Source: Roseovarius sp. MMSF_3359
GTDB taxonomy: Bacteria; Pseudomonadota; Alphaproteobacteria; Rhodobacterales; Rhodobacteraceae
Direction: 5' to 3'
DNA: 64,000 nucleotides
Assembly: GCF_030733385.1 (NCBI RefSeq)
Contig: NZ_JASHJC010000002.1
Span: 186,001 to 250,000 of the forward strand
Part shown: positions 53,878-62,792 of the stretch, one piece after another
Position numbering within the stretch: the stretch's first letter is position 1
Layout of the letters: the number at the start of each line of letters is the position of its first letter
Made by a program: the position numbers and the translations under genes
The notes under the pieces: model-generated
Seen by the model: the letters and a program-made list of their open reading frames with translations, nothing else
The model's database searches: none
What the model was told of the DNA's origin: nothing

Positions 53878-54468
53878 TTACGTCAGCCCGCATTGCATCG
53901 TCGTGGCCGACCGAAACCCGAAGAGATGGCGCAGAACACCGGTATGTGTGGTGCCCATCGGCTCGAATCCCCGCCGTTCATACAAGGCGCGGGCGCGGGG
54001 GTTGGTGTCGATCACATCCAGCCGGACCGAATTCAAGTCCGCCTGCCGCGCATGCTCCTTGATCGCGTCCAGCAGGGCCGTCCCCACACCCAGGCCGCGC
54101 GCGTCCGCATCGACGCAAATCCCGTCCATCAACAAGACCCCGGGTGCGAGGTCCCTTTCCAGCGTCGACAGGATCAGACCACGCCATGTGCCACCAAACC
54201 AGCCATAAATGCGCGTCATGTCCCGAAGTGTCCCGCCGCTCAGGCTGCCTTCGCTGGTCTTGAACCCCGCGATACCCAGCAGGCGCCCGTCGGCATCCAC
54301 CGCGGACAAGGCATAATCCGCATCCATCGTGGCCTCGAAAAAGGCCAGGGCGCGGGCGTCCGGCCCCATCACCTTGCCCAGCTTGCCCTTGAACGCCTGC
54401 CAGTAGAGCGCCGCGGCCGCCTGCCGATGCGCGGGGTCAAACCCATGCCGAATTGTCACTGCGGTCAT
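53878..54468 (-). CDS. GNAT family N-acetyltransferase
   Basis: 196 residues from the ATG at 54468 (AGAGG six bases upstream); the longer frame is antisense to the next gene. CoA-binding motif VDADARGLGVGTALLDAI and C-terminal NPRARALYERRGFEPMG. It starts directly opposite the acyltransferase gene (68-base gap). Substrate unknown. Confidence 0.85.
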   Translation of the reverse strand: MTAVTIRHGFDPAHRQAAAALYWQAFKGKLGKVMGPDARALAFFEATMDADYALSAVDADGRLLGIAGFKTSEGSLSGGTLRDMTRIYGWFGGTWRGLILSTLERDLAPGVLLMDGICVDADARGLGVGTALLDAIKEHARQADLNSVRLDVIDTNPRARALYERRGFEPMGTTHTGVLRHLFGFRSATTMQCGLT

Positions 54469-54535
54469 GAAAACCTCTTGCCAATTGATGCAACTGATAT
54501 TGTCCATCCGGGTCTTTGCTGCAAGAGTCCCCGCC

Positions 54536-55906
54536 ATGATGCGTTCGGTCGAAATGCCTCTTTGGGCACTGGTATTGTTATTGCTCTTTGCGGCGGTGAC
54601 CTTTGCCTCGCACTTCCTCTTTCCCTCCGTACGGTGGTTTTTCCGTCGCCGGATGGAACGGGCCGTGGCACGGCTGAACCAGAAGCTGGAACGCCCGATC
54701 GAGCCGTTCAAGCTCGCGCGCCGCTACGACATGATACAGCGGCTGATCTATGACCCCGAGGTGACGCAGGCCGTGGCCGACCACGCCAAGGCCGAAGGTG
54801 TCCCTGAAAACGTGGCATTTGAGCAGGCCAAACGCTATGCCCGCGAAATCGTCCCGGGGTTTTCTGCAACCGCCTATTTCGGCGTTGCGATCAAACTGGC
54901 CAAATGGCTCAGCCGGTCGCTTTACCGCGTCCGTCTGGGGCATTTCGACGACGCCTCGCTCAGTAAGGTGGACAGGGATGCCACCGTCGTTTTCGTCATG
55001 AACCACCGGTCCAACATGGATTACGTGCTGGTGACCTGGCTGGCCGCCGAACGCTCGGCGCTGAGCTATGCGGTGGGCGAGTGGGCGCGGGTCTGGCCGC
55101 TCAGTAAGCTCATCAAGGCGATGGGAGCCTATTTCATTCGGCGCAAATCGCGTAACGACCTCTATCGTCGCGTTCTGGCGCGCTATGTCGGGCTCGCGAC
55201 CGATGGCGGTGTGACGCAAGCCATGTTCCCCGAAGGCGGGCTGAGCCTTGATGGCAAGCTGGCGTCGCCCAAACTCGGCCTGCTGAAATACATCGTCGAG
55301 GGCCGCACCAATACCGAACGTGATGTCGTCTTCGTACCGGTTGCGGTCAACTATGACCGCGTGTTCGAGGATCGCATCCTCGTCGCCGCCGGGCAGAAGG
55401 GCGAACGCCGGTTCCGGGCGCGGATCAGTGTCGTGACCCGTTTCGTCTTCAGGCAAATCACATTGCGGCTGACGGGCAAGTATCACCGGCACGGTTATGC
55501 CGCGGCCAGCTTCGGCGCGCCGGTCTCGCTCAACACCTTCCAGAAGGAACACCCGCGCGGTGACGTCAAGGATCTCGCCCGGCTGCTGATGATCCGGATT
55601 GGCGAGGAGGTTCCCGTCTTGCCGGTGCCAATGGTTGCGCGGGCACTGATCAGGGCCGACGGGCCATTGACCCGAGCCGAATTGGAAGCCGCCGTGCAGG
55701 ACATCATGCGGGAATTGCCGCAGGCGCATGTCCACCTGCCCCGCGACGACGAGGAGTATGCGGTCGATGTCGGGCTGCGTAATCTCGTCAAACGGGGCCT
55801 CGTGACAGAGGATCAGGATACGCTGACACTGGTGGACGAGGAACGCGCGATCGTTGCCTATTATGCTGCATCAATTCAGCATCTATTTCGCAACCGCAGC
55901 GATTAA
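54536..55906 (+). CDS. Glycerol-3-phosphate acyltransferase-like protein (PlsB family)
   Basis: 456 residues from the first of two adjacent ATGs at 54536. One N-terminal membrane helix (about 8-30). Acyltransferase motif I NHRSNMDYVL (HX4D) and motif III FPEGGLSLDG are clear, so it should acylate glycerol 3-phosphate or a related acceptor at the membrane. It is shorter than E. coli PlsB (~800 residues). It sits between ecm and ccr, a linkage I recall from roseobacters. Confidence 0.85.
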   Translation: MMRSVEMPLWALVLLLLFAAVTFASHFLFPSVRWFFRRRMERAVARLNQKLERPIEPFKLARRYDMIQRLIYDPEVTQAVADHAKAEGVPENVAFEQAKRYAREIVPGFSATAYFGVAIKLAKWLSRSLYRVRLGHFDDASLSKVDRDATVVFVMNHRSNMDYVLVTWLAAERSALSYAVGEWARVWPLSKLIKAMGAYFIRRKSRNDLYRRVLARYVGLATDGGVTQAMFPEGGLSLDGKLASPKLGLLKYIVEGRTNTERDVVFVPVAVNYDRVFEDRILVAAGQKGERRFRARISVVTRFVFRQITLRLTGKYHRHGYAAASFGAPVSLNTFQKEHPRGDVKDLARLLMIRIGEEVPVLPVPMVARALIRADGPLTRAELEAAVQDIMRELPQAHVHLPRDDEEYAVDVGLRNLVKRGLVTEDQDTLTLVDEERAIVAYYAASIQHLFRNRSD

Positions 55907-55947
55907 CGCCGATTTTTCTGCATCCGCTCGGTTATAAAATTACAAAA

Positions 55948-55977
55948 AATGCACCTATAGCATTGCATTGTTGCGCA
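55948..55977 (+). promoter_or_regulatory. Candidate operator upstream of ccr
   Basis: Inverted repeat AATGC-N7-GCATT (55948-55964), extended by a further GCATT, then GTTGCGCA (55970-55977), 71-100 bases before the ccr ATG in an AT-rich stretch. Symmetric TGCA/TTGC sites are the kind bound by acyl-CoA regulators of the ScfR type; binding is inferred. Confidence 0.45.
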
Positions 55978-56047
55978 TCCGACGCTACCTATTGGCCGGA
56001 AATCGCGATTCTGCATCGCGGCGAAACGCTCTGATATGGAGGCTCTG

Positions 56048-57337
56048 ATGGCTTTGGACACAGAAACCGGCATCGCACCTTACGATGCACCTGAAAAAGA
56101 CCTGTACGAAGTGGGCGAGATGCCCCCGCTCGGCCATGTCCCGAAACAGATGTATGCCTGGGCGATCCGGCGCGAACGTCAGGGTGAGCCGGATCAGGCG
56201 ATGCAGCTTGAAGTCGTCGATGTGCCCGAGCTGGACAGTCACGAGGTGCTCGTCCTGGTGATGGCCGCCGGTGTCAACTACAACGGCATCTGGGCTGGCC
56301 TCGGCGTTCCGATCAGCATGTTCGACGTGCACGGCGCCGATTATCACATTGCTGGCTCTGACGCGTCTGGCATCGTCTGGGCCGTAGGGGACCGGGTCAA
56401 GAACTGGAAAGTGGGCGACGAGGTCGTGATCCACTGCAACCAGGACGATGGCGATGATGAACATTGCAACGGCGGCGATCCGATGTATTCGCCGAGCCAG
56501 CGGATCTGGGGATATGAAACCCCCGATGGCTCCTTCGCGCAGTTCACCAATGTCCAGGCGCAACAGCTTCTGCCGCGGCCGCGCCACCTGACCTGGGAAG
56601 AAAGCGCGTGTTACACGCTGACCCTGGCAACCGCATATCGCATGCTCTTCGGCCACCAGCCGCATGACCTTAAGCCCGGCCAGAACGTTCTGGTCTGGGG
56701 TGCATCGGGTGGCCTTGGCTCCTACGCGATCCAGCTCATCAACGCGGCGGGTGGCAACGCCATCGGCGTCATCAGCGACGAGGACAAGCGCCAGTTCGTG
56801 ATGGATCTGGGTGCCAAGGGCGTCATCAACCGCAAGGATTTCAATTGCTGGGGTCAACTGCCCACGGTGAACACCCCGGAATATGCCGAATGGTTCAAGG
56901 AAGCCCGCAAATTCGGCAAGGCGATCTGGGACATCACCGGCAAGGGCAACAATGTCGACATGGTGTTTGAACACCCCGGCGAGTCCACCTTCCCGGTGTC
57001 CAGCTTCGTCTGCAAAAAAGGCGGCATGGTGGTGATCTGCGCGGGGACCACCGGTTACAACTGTACCTTCGACGTGCGCTATATCTGGATGCATCAGAAG
57101 CGCCTGCAGGGATCGCACTTCGCCCACCTGAAGCAGGCGGCAGCAGCCAACCAGCTCATGGTCGAACGGCGGCTGGACCCCTGCATGTCCGAGGTTTTCC
57201 CCTGGGATGAAATCCCTGCGGCACACGTAAAAATGCGCCGCAACGAACACAAGCCCGGCAACATGGCCGTGCTGGTTCAATCGCCCAAGACCGGCCTGCG
57301 CACTGTCGAGGACGTGGTCGAAGCGGGCAAGAAGTAA
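56048..57337 (+). CDS. ccr: Crotonyl-CoA carboxylase/reductase
   Basis: Key enzyme of the ethylmalonyl-CoA pathway: NADPH-dependent reductive carboxylation of crotonyl-CoA to ethylmalonyl-CoA. 429 residues from the ATG at 56048, preceded by GGAGG; an upstream ATG four codons earlier overlaps that site. Medium-chain reductase features: GVNYNGIWAGLGVP, WGASGGLGSYAIQLINAAGG and the CCR-type HCNQDDGDDEHCNGGDPMYS region. With ecm nearby it supports C2 assimilation without isocitrate lyase. Confidence 0.96.
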   Translation: MALDTETGIAPYDAPEKDLYEVGEMPPLGHVPKQMYAWAIRRERQGEPDQAMQLEVVDVPELDSHEVLVLVMAAGVNYNGIWAGLGVPISMFDVHGADYHIAGSDASGIVWAVGDRVKNWKVGDEVVIHCNQDDGDDEHCNGGDPMYSPSQRIWGYETPDGSFAQFTNVQAQQLLPRPRHLTWEESACYTLTLATAYRMLFGHQPHDLKPGQNVLVWGASGGLGSYAIQLINAAGGNAIGVISDEDKRQFVMDLGAKGVINRKDFNCWGQLPTVNTPEYAEWFKEARKFGKAIWDITGKGNNVDMVFEHPGESTFPVSSFVCKKGGMVVICAGTTGYNCTFDVRYIWMHQKRLQGSHFAHLKQAAAANQLMVERRLDPCMSEVFPWDEIPAAHVKMRRNEHKPGNMAVLVQSPKTGLRTVEDVVEAGKK

Positions 57338-57347
57338 GAAAACCAAT

Positions 57348-57377
57348 GCGCCCTGCCTTTTCGTGAAGGCGGGGCGC
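57348..57377 (+). terminator. Strong hairpin after ccr, without a T-run
   Basis: Twelve-base-pair stem GCGCCCTGCCTT / AAGGCGGGGCGC with one T-G pair and loop TTCGTG, 10 bases after the ccr stop. No T-run follows on the plus strand, so it may stabilise the 3' end rather than terminate. The remaining gap to 57568 shows nothing recognisable. Confidence 0.55.
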
Positions 57378-57568
57378 CACCTGATGCGTCAGCTTGCAGA
57401 ACCCAGAATCTGGCGCGAACATCCCCGAAAATCTGACCTCGCAATGCCGCCCCCTGCTGGCGGTTGGTGCATACCTTGGTCGTGCATTGACCCCCTTAGG
57501 GCGTATTTGGGATTGCCAATCCACCCCACCCCTTGGCTTAACTGTCCGGATGAAGACGGTGGAGCCTC

Positions 57569-59203
57569 ATGACCGACAACACCCACGATGCCCAAACCTT
57601 TGATTTCGTCATCGTCGGTGCCGGATCGGCGGGAGCTGTTCTGGCCAATCGGCTCAGCGCCGATGCGCGTCATTCTGTCCTGCTGATCGAAGCCGGGGGC
57701 AACGACCTCAACCCCTGGATCCGGATGCCCATCGGCTATGGCAAGGCCTATTACGACAAGCGCATCAACTGGAAATTCACGACGCAGCCGGTGCCGGGCC
57801 TTGGCGGGCGGCAGAGTTACTGGCCGCGCGGTAAGGTGATCGGCGGTTCCTCGTCGATCAACGCGATGGTCTATGTGCGGGGCCACCCGGAGGATTTTGA
57901 CGACTGGGCGGCGGATGCCCCGGGCTGGGCCTGGCAGGACGTGGCCCCCATCTTTCGCCGGATGGAAGCGTGGTCCGGCGGTGAGGATGCGTTTCGTGGC
58001 ACCGACGGGCCGCTTGCGGTGCAGGACATCACCGGCGCCGTGCATCCGCTTTGTCAGAACTACCTGCGCGCCGCAGCACAGGTCGGCATCCCCACCAACC
58101 CCGACTATAACGGCCAGTCGATGATGGGCGCGATGATCTATCAGATCACAACCCGCAACGGCCTGCGCGCCTCGACCGCCACCTGCTACCTGCGTCCGGC
58201 AATGAAGCGGCCAAACCTGACGGTGGCATTGCACGCACATGTCCTCGGGCTGACTTTCGAGGGCAAGCGCGTGACAGGGCTCACCTATCGTCAGAAGGGC
58301 CGCGATGTGACCATCCGTGCCGGGCGCGAGGTGATCCTTGCCGCCGGGGCCGTCAGCAGCCCAATGATCCTTGAACGCTCCGGCATCGGCAACGGTGATC
58401 TGCTCCGCGCGATGGGCATCGAAGTCCGGCACGACGCGCCGCATGTGGGCGAAAACCTGCAGGACCACGCGGGCCTGGACGGCCTTTACCGCGCAAAAGT
58501 GCCCACCTTAAACCAGGTTCTGCGCCCCTGGACCGGACGGGCGCGCGTGGCCTTTGAATACCTGCTAAAACGCAGCGGACCGCTCAGCCTCAGCGTCAAT
58601 CAGGGCGGCGGCTTTGTCCGGACCCGTCCCGGCACCGGACGGCCCGATCAGCAGCTTTACTTCTCGCCGCTGAGCTATACCCGCGCGCCGGTGGGCAAGC
58701 GCCCCCTGATGACCCCTGACCCGTTTCCCGGGTTCCTGCTGGGCTTCAACCAATGCCGGCCCTCCAGCCGCGGACAACTGCATATCTCCTCCGCCGATCC
58801 GTTCGCGGAACCGGAGATCCACCCGAATTACCTCTCGACGGACGAAGATCGGCAGGCGGCCATCGACGGCATGCACCTGATCCGCCGGATCGCCAGCGCC
58901 CCCGCACTTGCCGACGTGATCGACGCCGAGATTGCCCCGGGTCCCGCCATGACCACGGACGCGGATTTCACCGCCTATGCGCGCGACAATGCCTGGACGG
59001 TGTTCCACCCCTGCGGCACCTGCCGGATGGGGGATGACGCCGGGAAATCCGTGGTCGATGCGCGCCTGCGGGTGCATGGGATCGCGGGGCTGCGGGTGGC
59101 CGATGCGTCGATCTTTCCGATCATTCCGTCGGGCAACACGAACGCCCCGGCAATCATGGTAGGCGAGAAGGCTGCCGATATGATACTCGAAGACAACGCA
59201 TAA
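57569..59203 (+). CDS. GMC-family FAD-dependent oxidoreductase
   Basis: 544 residues of the glucose-methanol-choline oxidoreductase family. ADP-binding DFVIVGAGSAGAVLANRLS, GMC signature 1 PRGKVIGGSSSINAMVYVRG, signature 2 GAVSSPMILERSGIG, and the C-terminal VFHPCGTCRMGDD with catalytic His, ending SGNTNAPAIMVGEKAA. It oxidises an alcohol; choline, sorbose or polyether alcohols are possible. It precedes an enolase-superfamily gene by 15 bases. Confidence 0.9.
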   Translation: MTDNTHDAQTFDFVIVGAGSAGAVLANRLSADARHSVLLIEAGGNDLNPWIRMPIGYGKAYYDKRINWKFTTQPVPGLGGRQSYWPRGKVIGGSSSINAMVYVRGHPEDFDDWAADAPGWAWQDVAPIFRRMEAWSGGEDAFRGTDGPLAVQDITGAVHPLCQNYLRAAAQVGIPTNPDYNGQSMMGAMIYQITTRNGLRASTATCYLRPAMKRPNLTVALHAHVLGLTFEGKRVTGLTYRQKGRDVTIRAGREVILAAGAVSSPMILERSGIGNGDLLRAMGIEVRHDAPHVGENLQDHAGLDGLYRAKVPTLNQVLRPWTGRARVAFEYLLKRSGPLSLSVNQGGGFVRTRPGTGRPDQQLYFSPLSYTRAPVGKRPLMTPDPFPGFLLGFNQCRPSSRGQLHISSADPFAEPEIHPNYLSTDEDRQAAIDGMHLIRRIASAPALADVIDAEIAPGPAMTTDADFTAYARDNAWTVFHPCGTCRMGDDAGKSVVDARLRVHGIAGLRVADASIFPIIPSGNTNAPAIMVGEKAADMILEDNA

Positions 59204-59218
59204 GGGAGAGCCACCAGC

Positions 59219-60319
59219 ATGACACCGATCCGTATCGAGACATTTACCAATGAATTCGTGGGGTTCGTTCGGGTCACCGATCAGGATGGCAACCAGGGAT
59301 GGGGGCAAGTTTCCACCTATCATTCCGACATCACCTGCCAGGTGTTGCACCGGCAGGTGGCGCCCTGGGTTCTCGGCAAGGATGCGTCCGAACTGGACGA
59401 TCTGCTGGATCTGGTCGCGGAGCGTGAACACAAGTTCCCCGGCTCCTACCTGCGCCGCGCAATGGGCGGGCTGGACACGGCGATCTGGGATCTGCGAGGC
59501 AAGCTGGCCGGCAAGCCGGTGGCCGAATTGCTGAGCGGCTCAGCGGGGACAATACGCGCCTATGCCAGTTCGATGAAGCGCGACATCACCCCCGCGGACG
59601 AGGCCGCGCGGATGCAGCGTCTGGCCGGCGAAAAAGGGTTCACCGCCTTCAAGGTCCGCGCGGGTGCCGAGGTGGGCCGCGGGCAGGACGAATGGCCCGG
59701 CCGCACCGAAGAGATCATTCCGGCGATGCGAAAGGCGCTGCCTGATGCTGATCTGCTCATCGACGCGAATTCCTGCTATGCGCCCGCACGTGCCATCGAG
59801 GTGGGGCATATGCTGCAGGATCAAGGGTTTGGCCATTACGAGGAACCCTGCCCCTATTGGGAGCTGGAGCAGACTAAGGAAGTCACCGACGCGCTTGAGA
59901 TCGACGTGACCGGCGGTGAGCAGGATTGCGACCTGCCAACCTGGAAACGGATGATCGACATGCGCGCTGTGAATATCGCCCAGCCCGACATTCTCTACCT
60001 GGGCGGCATCGCCCGGACCTTGCGGGTCTGCAGGATGGCCGAGGCGGCGGGCCTACCGATCACGCCGCATTGCGCGAACCTGTCGCTGGTCACGCTCTTT
60101 ACGATGCACCTGCTCAGGGCGATCCCGAATGCGGGCAAGTACCTGGAGTTTTCCATCGAGGGTGCGGATTACTACCCGTGGCAGGAGGGCCTTTTCGTCG
60201 AAGATCCCTATGGCATCGAAAACGGCCACGCCCGCGTCACGGATCGCCCCGGCTGGGGGGTGGAGGTCAGCCCTGAATGGCTGGCGCGCTCACACTATCA
60301 GTGCTCTGAGCTGGATTGA
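59219..60319 (+). CDS. Enolase-superfamily enzyme (mandelate racemase/muconate lactonizing type)
   Basis: 366 residues. General acid/base AFKVRAG (Lys), metal ligands Asp in LLIDANSCY, Glu in YEEPCPYWE and Glu in GGEQDCD, and His in PHCANLSLVT. These fit acid-sugar dehydratases or epimerases. It is 15 bases after the GMC gene, so a two-step alcohol/acid pathway is plausible; no sugar transporter is nearby. Followed by a structured repeat. Confidence 0.88.
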   Translation: MTPIRIETFTNEFVGFVRVTDQDGNQGWGQVSTYHSDITCQVLHRQVAPWVLGKDASELDDLLDLVAEREHKFPGSYLRRAMGGLDTAIWDLRGKLAGKPVAELLSGSAGTIRAYASSMKRDITPADEAARMQRLAGEKGFTAFKVRAGAEVGRGQDEWPGRTEEIIPAMRKALPDADLLIDANSCYAPARAIEVGHMLQDQGFGHYEEPCPYWELEQTKEVTDALEIDVTGGEQDCDLPTWKRMIDMRAVNIAQPDILYLGGIARTLRVCRMAEAAGLPITPHCANLSLVTLFTMHLLRAIPNAGKYLEFSIEGADYYPWQEGLFVEDPYGIENGHARVTDRPGWGVEVSPEWLARSHYQCSELD

Positions 60320-60366
60320 CCGACTTTTGCTTTTCGAGACCTAGCGAAGGCTTACGAATAGGCCGC

Positions 60367-60526
60367 GCGATTGCCAGACCGCGGGGTGGCGATCAACCGT
60401 TGTCAAACGCGCTTTATCTCTGCCGAGTCCGGAAAACCTCTGATCAGTTCGCAACCTCTCCCAATCGCCAGCCCTTGCGGGCGGTCTGGCGATCGCGCGG
60501 CGGCGCTGCGCGCCTTGATTCCGCGC
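60367..60526 (+). repeat. Structured intergenic element, copy B
   Basis: Second copy of the element at 22289-22445. Flanking arms 60367-60382 and 60481-60496 pair over 16 bases with one G-T pair. Hairpins: ATTGCCA/TGGCGAT (60370-60393), ATCGCCAG/CTGGCGAT (60464-60493) and GCGCGG/CCGCGC (60495-60500 with 60521-60526) enclosing GGCGC/GCGCC, loop TGC and unpaired TTGATT. Base differences from copy A within stems are compensated on the other side. Between convergent genes again. Confidence 0.75.
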
Positions 60527-60582
60527 GCGGGATGTGTCGACTAAGGGCTCTCTTAACTTTTTGACCGATCTAACATTCGCGA

Positions 60583-61929
60583 CTACCGCGTCTTGAGAAG
60601 TTGCAGCACTTCTTTCGAGGCATACCCATCTGGTTTTGCACCAACCGATTGCTGGAAATGCCGGATCGCCTTGGAACTGTTGGGACCGATGATCCCGTCG
60701 ATCTTTTCGAGCTTGTAGCCACGCCGTTTCAGCAGGCGTTGGATCTCCTTGCGCTGCTCAAACGTCACAGGGGTGTACCCCCTCGGCCAACTCGCCTGAA
60801 TTTCCGGTCCACCCGCGATCCGGTCTGACAGGTGACCGACGCCAATCGCATAGGCATCGGCATTGTTGTAGCGTTTGATCACATCGAAATTGGCAAAGAC
60901 CATGAAGGACGCGCCATTCGGTCCCGCCGGTTGCAGAATTCGTGCCGAGCCGTAATCGCGCACCGGCTTGCCGTCCATGCCGACGACGCCTCGCGTGGCC
61001 CAGTTCGACGGCATCCGCTTGGTCCCGCCAGGCTTCACCCCGCGCGGCACCCGCACCTCGACACCCCATGGCATGCCCTTGCGCCAGCCAAACCGCTTCA
61101 GATAGGCGGCCGTCGACGCCAGCGCATCGGTTGGATCATCCGACCAGATGTCACGTTTGCCATCCCCGGTGAAGTCGACCGCATAGGCCAGGTAGGAGGT
61201 CGGGATAAACTGCGTATGACCCATCGCGCCCGCCCAGGAGCCGGTCATGTTGAGTGGCGCCACATCGCCGGACTGGATGATCTTGAGCGCGGCGATCAGT
61301 TGCTTTTCAAAAAACGCCCCGCGCCGCCCGTCAAAGGCCAGCGTGGCGAGGGCGCCGATCAACGGCGTATCGCCCTTGCGGGTGCCATAGAAACTCTCCA
61401 GCCCCCAGACCGCGACAACAACCTCTTTTTCGACACCATACCGCTCTTCGATCCGGGTCAGGGCACGGCGATGCTTGCGCAGCCCCTTCTTGCCGCCATC
61501 CACCCTTGGCGGCGAGGTGGCGCTGTCGAGGTAATCCCAGATCTGGCGTTTGAACTCCGCCTGGTTGCGGTCCTTTTTGATGACGTCCGGATTGTATTGC
61601 ACGCCCGCAAACGCCCGATCAAAGGTCCGGCCCGTGATCCCCGCATTCACCGCGCGCCCGCGAAAGCTGCTGATCCAGCGGTCAAAGGCCGGGTTCGAGG
61701 TGGCAACCTTGATAACCTTGACGTCGCCATCGCTTGCCGCGCCGACCGCCGGGCGCGCCACCGGACGCAAGCTCCGCACCGGCAGATCCACACTGATGAC
61801 AACCGCGTCCGAACTCATCGTGCCGGGGCGCAATTGCGGCCTCAGCGACGTTTCCACCGGCGCCGCTGCCAGCGCCGAAATTCCAATTGATGTGCCTGCG
61901 ATTGCGGCCACTAGAACACGTTTGTGCAT
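60583..61929 (-). CDS. Lytic murein transglycosylase with peptidoglycan-binding domain
   Basis: 448 residues from the ATG at 61929. Signal peptide (about 1-22). MltB-type lytic transglycosylase domain (about 80-370) with catalytic Glu in WGLESFYGTRKG and HTQFIPTSYLAYAVDFTGDG; C-terminal PG_binding_1 domain (about 385-445; QRLLKRRGYKLEKIDGIIG). Cleaves peptidoglycan with 1,6-anhydro product formation in the periplasm. Convergent with the enolase-superfamily gene. Confidence 0.93.
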   Translation of the reverse strand: MHKRVLVAAIAGTSIGISALAAAPVETSLRPQLRPGTMSSDAVVISVDLPVRSLRPVARPAVGAASDGDVKVIKVATSNPAFDRWISSFRGRAVNAGITGRTFDRAFAGVQYNPDVIKKDRNQAEFKRQIWDYLDSATSPPRVDGGKKGLRKHRRALTRIEERYGVEKEVVVAVWGLESFYGTRKGDTPLIGALATLAFDGRRGAFFEKQLIAALKIIQSGDVAPLNMTGSWAGAMGHTQFIPTSYLAYAVDFTGDGKRDIWSDDPTDALASTAAYLKRFGWRKGMPWGVEVRVPRGVKPGGTKRMPSNWATRGVVGMDGKPVRDYGSARILQPAGPNGASFMVFANFDVIKRYNNADAYAIGVGHLSDRIAGGPEIQASWPRGYTPVTFEQRKEIQRLLKRRGYKLEKIDGIIGPNSSKAIRHFQQSVGAKPDGYASKEVLQLLKTR

Positions 61930-62028
61930 TGCCCGGCCCCTTATTGTTTTTCCCAAACATACTCTGAACCGGGACAAATCAAAAGGTTTCATCACGCAAA
62001 GGTGCAAGGTTCTGCCGAGATGCCGGAC

Positions 62029-62709
62029 TTACGCGCACATCTGCGCCAGGCACTCCCGCAGAAGCGGTACCCGGCGCGGGCGGAAGGAGGCCTCGGTCAC
62101 GTCCAGGTTACGCATCCGATCCAGCCTGAAGGCGCGAAAATCCTGCCGCAAGTGGCACCAGGCCAAAAGGCAATGCGACGCCTGCATATAGACGATCGAA
62201 AGCGGATCGACGCTGCGCGTGGTCTGGCGCGCCTCCACATCGGAATAGTCGAACCGGATGGTGCGTTCGTCCCATGCGGCCTGGCGCAGTTGCGTGACGT
62301 CAATGCCCGGCTCCGGCAGCGGAGCGAAACGCCGAGCGGTCAACACCGCATGTTCCAGCCGATGCGCCTGGCTCGCGGGCAAGCGCGCGCGCAGCTTGGA
62401 CATGGCAGAGCTGGCTGCCTTCGCCAGCGCCGGATCACCGACCTCGCCGACTTCACGCAGGCCCAGAACCAGCGCCTCAAGTTCCTCATCCGCAAAACTA
62501 AGCGGCGGCAGCGCCGCGTCTTCGATCAGCGTGTAGCCAAATCCCGCGGCCCCGTCGATTACCGCGCCCAGGCTGCGCAACCCCTCGATATCGCGGTAGA
62601 TCGTTCGGGGCGTCACTCCGAGCGTTTGCGCAAGTCCCGCCGCCGTTGCGGGCGGGGCCGTGTTGCGCAGGGCCTGCATCAGTTGGAAAAGGCGATGTGT
62701 GCGTGTCAT
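62029..62709 (-). CDS. YafY-type WYL-domain transcriptional regulator
   Basis: 226 residues from the ATG at 62709. HTH_11 winged helix (about 5-58; LAQTLGVTPRTIYRDIEGL), then a WYL ligand domain (about 130-200; RSVDPLSIVYMQASHCLLAWCH). Such regulators respond to small ligands or nucleotides. It is divergent from DUF1801, with a palindrome in the gap. Confidence 0.88.
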   Translation of the reverse strand: MTRTHRLFQLMQALRNTAPPATAAGLAQTLGVTPRTIYRDIEGLRSLGAVIDGAAGFGYTLIEDAALPPLSFADEELEALVLGLREVGEVGDPALAKAASSAMSKLRARLPASQAHRLEHAVLTARRFAPLPEPGIDVTQLRQAAWDERTIRFDYSDVEARQTTRSVDPLSIVYMQASHCLLAWCHLRQDFRAFRLDRMRNLDVTEASFRPRRVPLLRECLAQMCA

Positions 62710-62733
62710 GATGTGGAGTATCTTCGGGTATCC

Positions 62734-62748
62734 TGACAATTACTGTCA
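62734..62748. promoter_or_regulatory. Palindrome between WYL regulator and DUF1801
   Basis: Perfect inverted repeat TGACA-ATTAC-TGTCA in the middle of the 83-base gap, 24 bases from the regulator start. Likely operator for the WYL regulator. Confidence 0.6.
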
Positions 62749-62792
62749 TTATCAGATGCTAGATGAGTTTTGACTTCAGCGCGAGAGAGATC

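Noticed and set aside
57389-58468. 359-codon minus-strand frame opposite the GMC gene
   Set aside because: Antisense shadow; the plus-strand GMC signatures are unambiguous.
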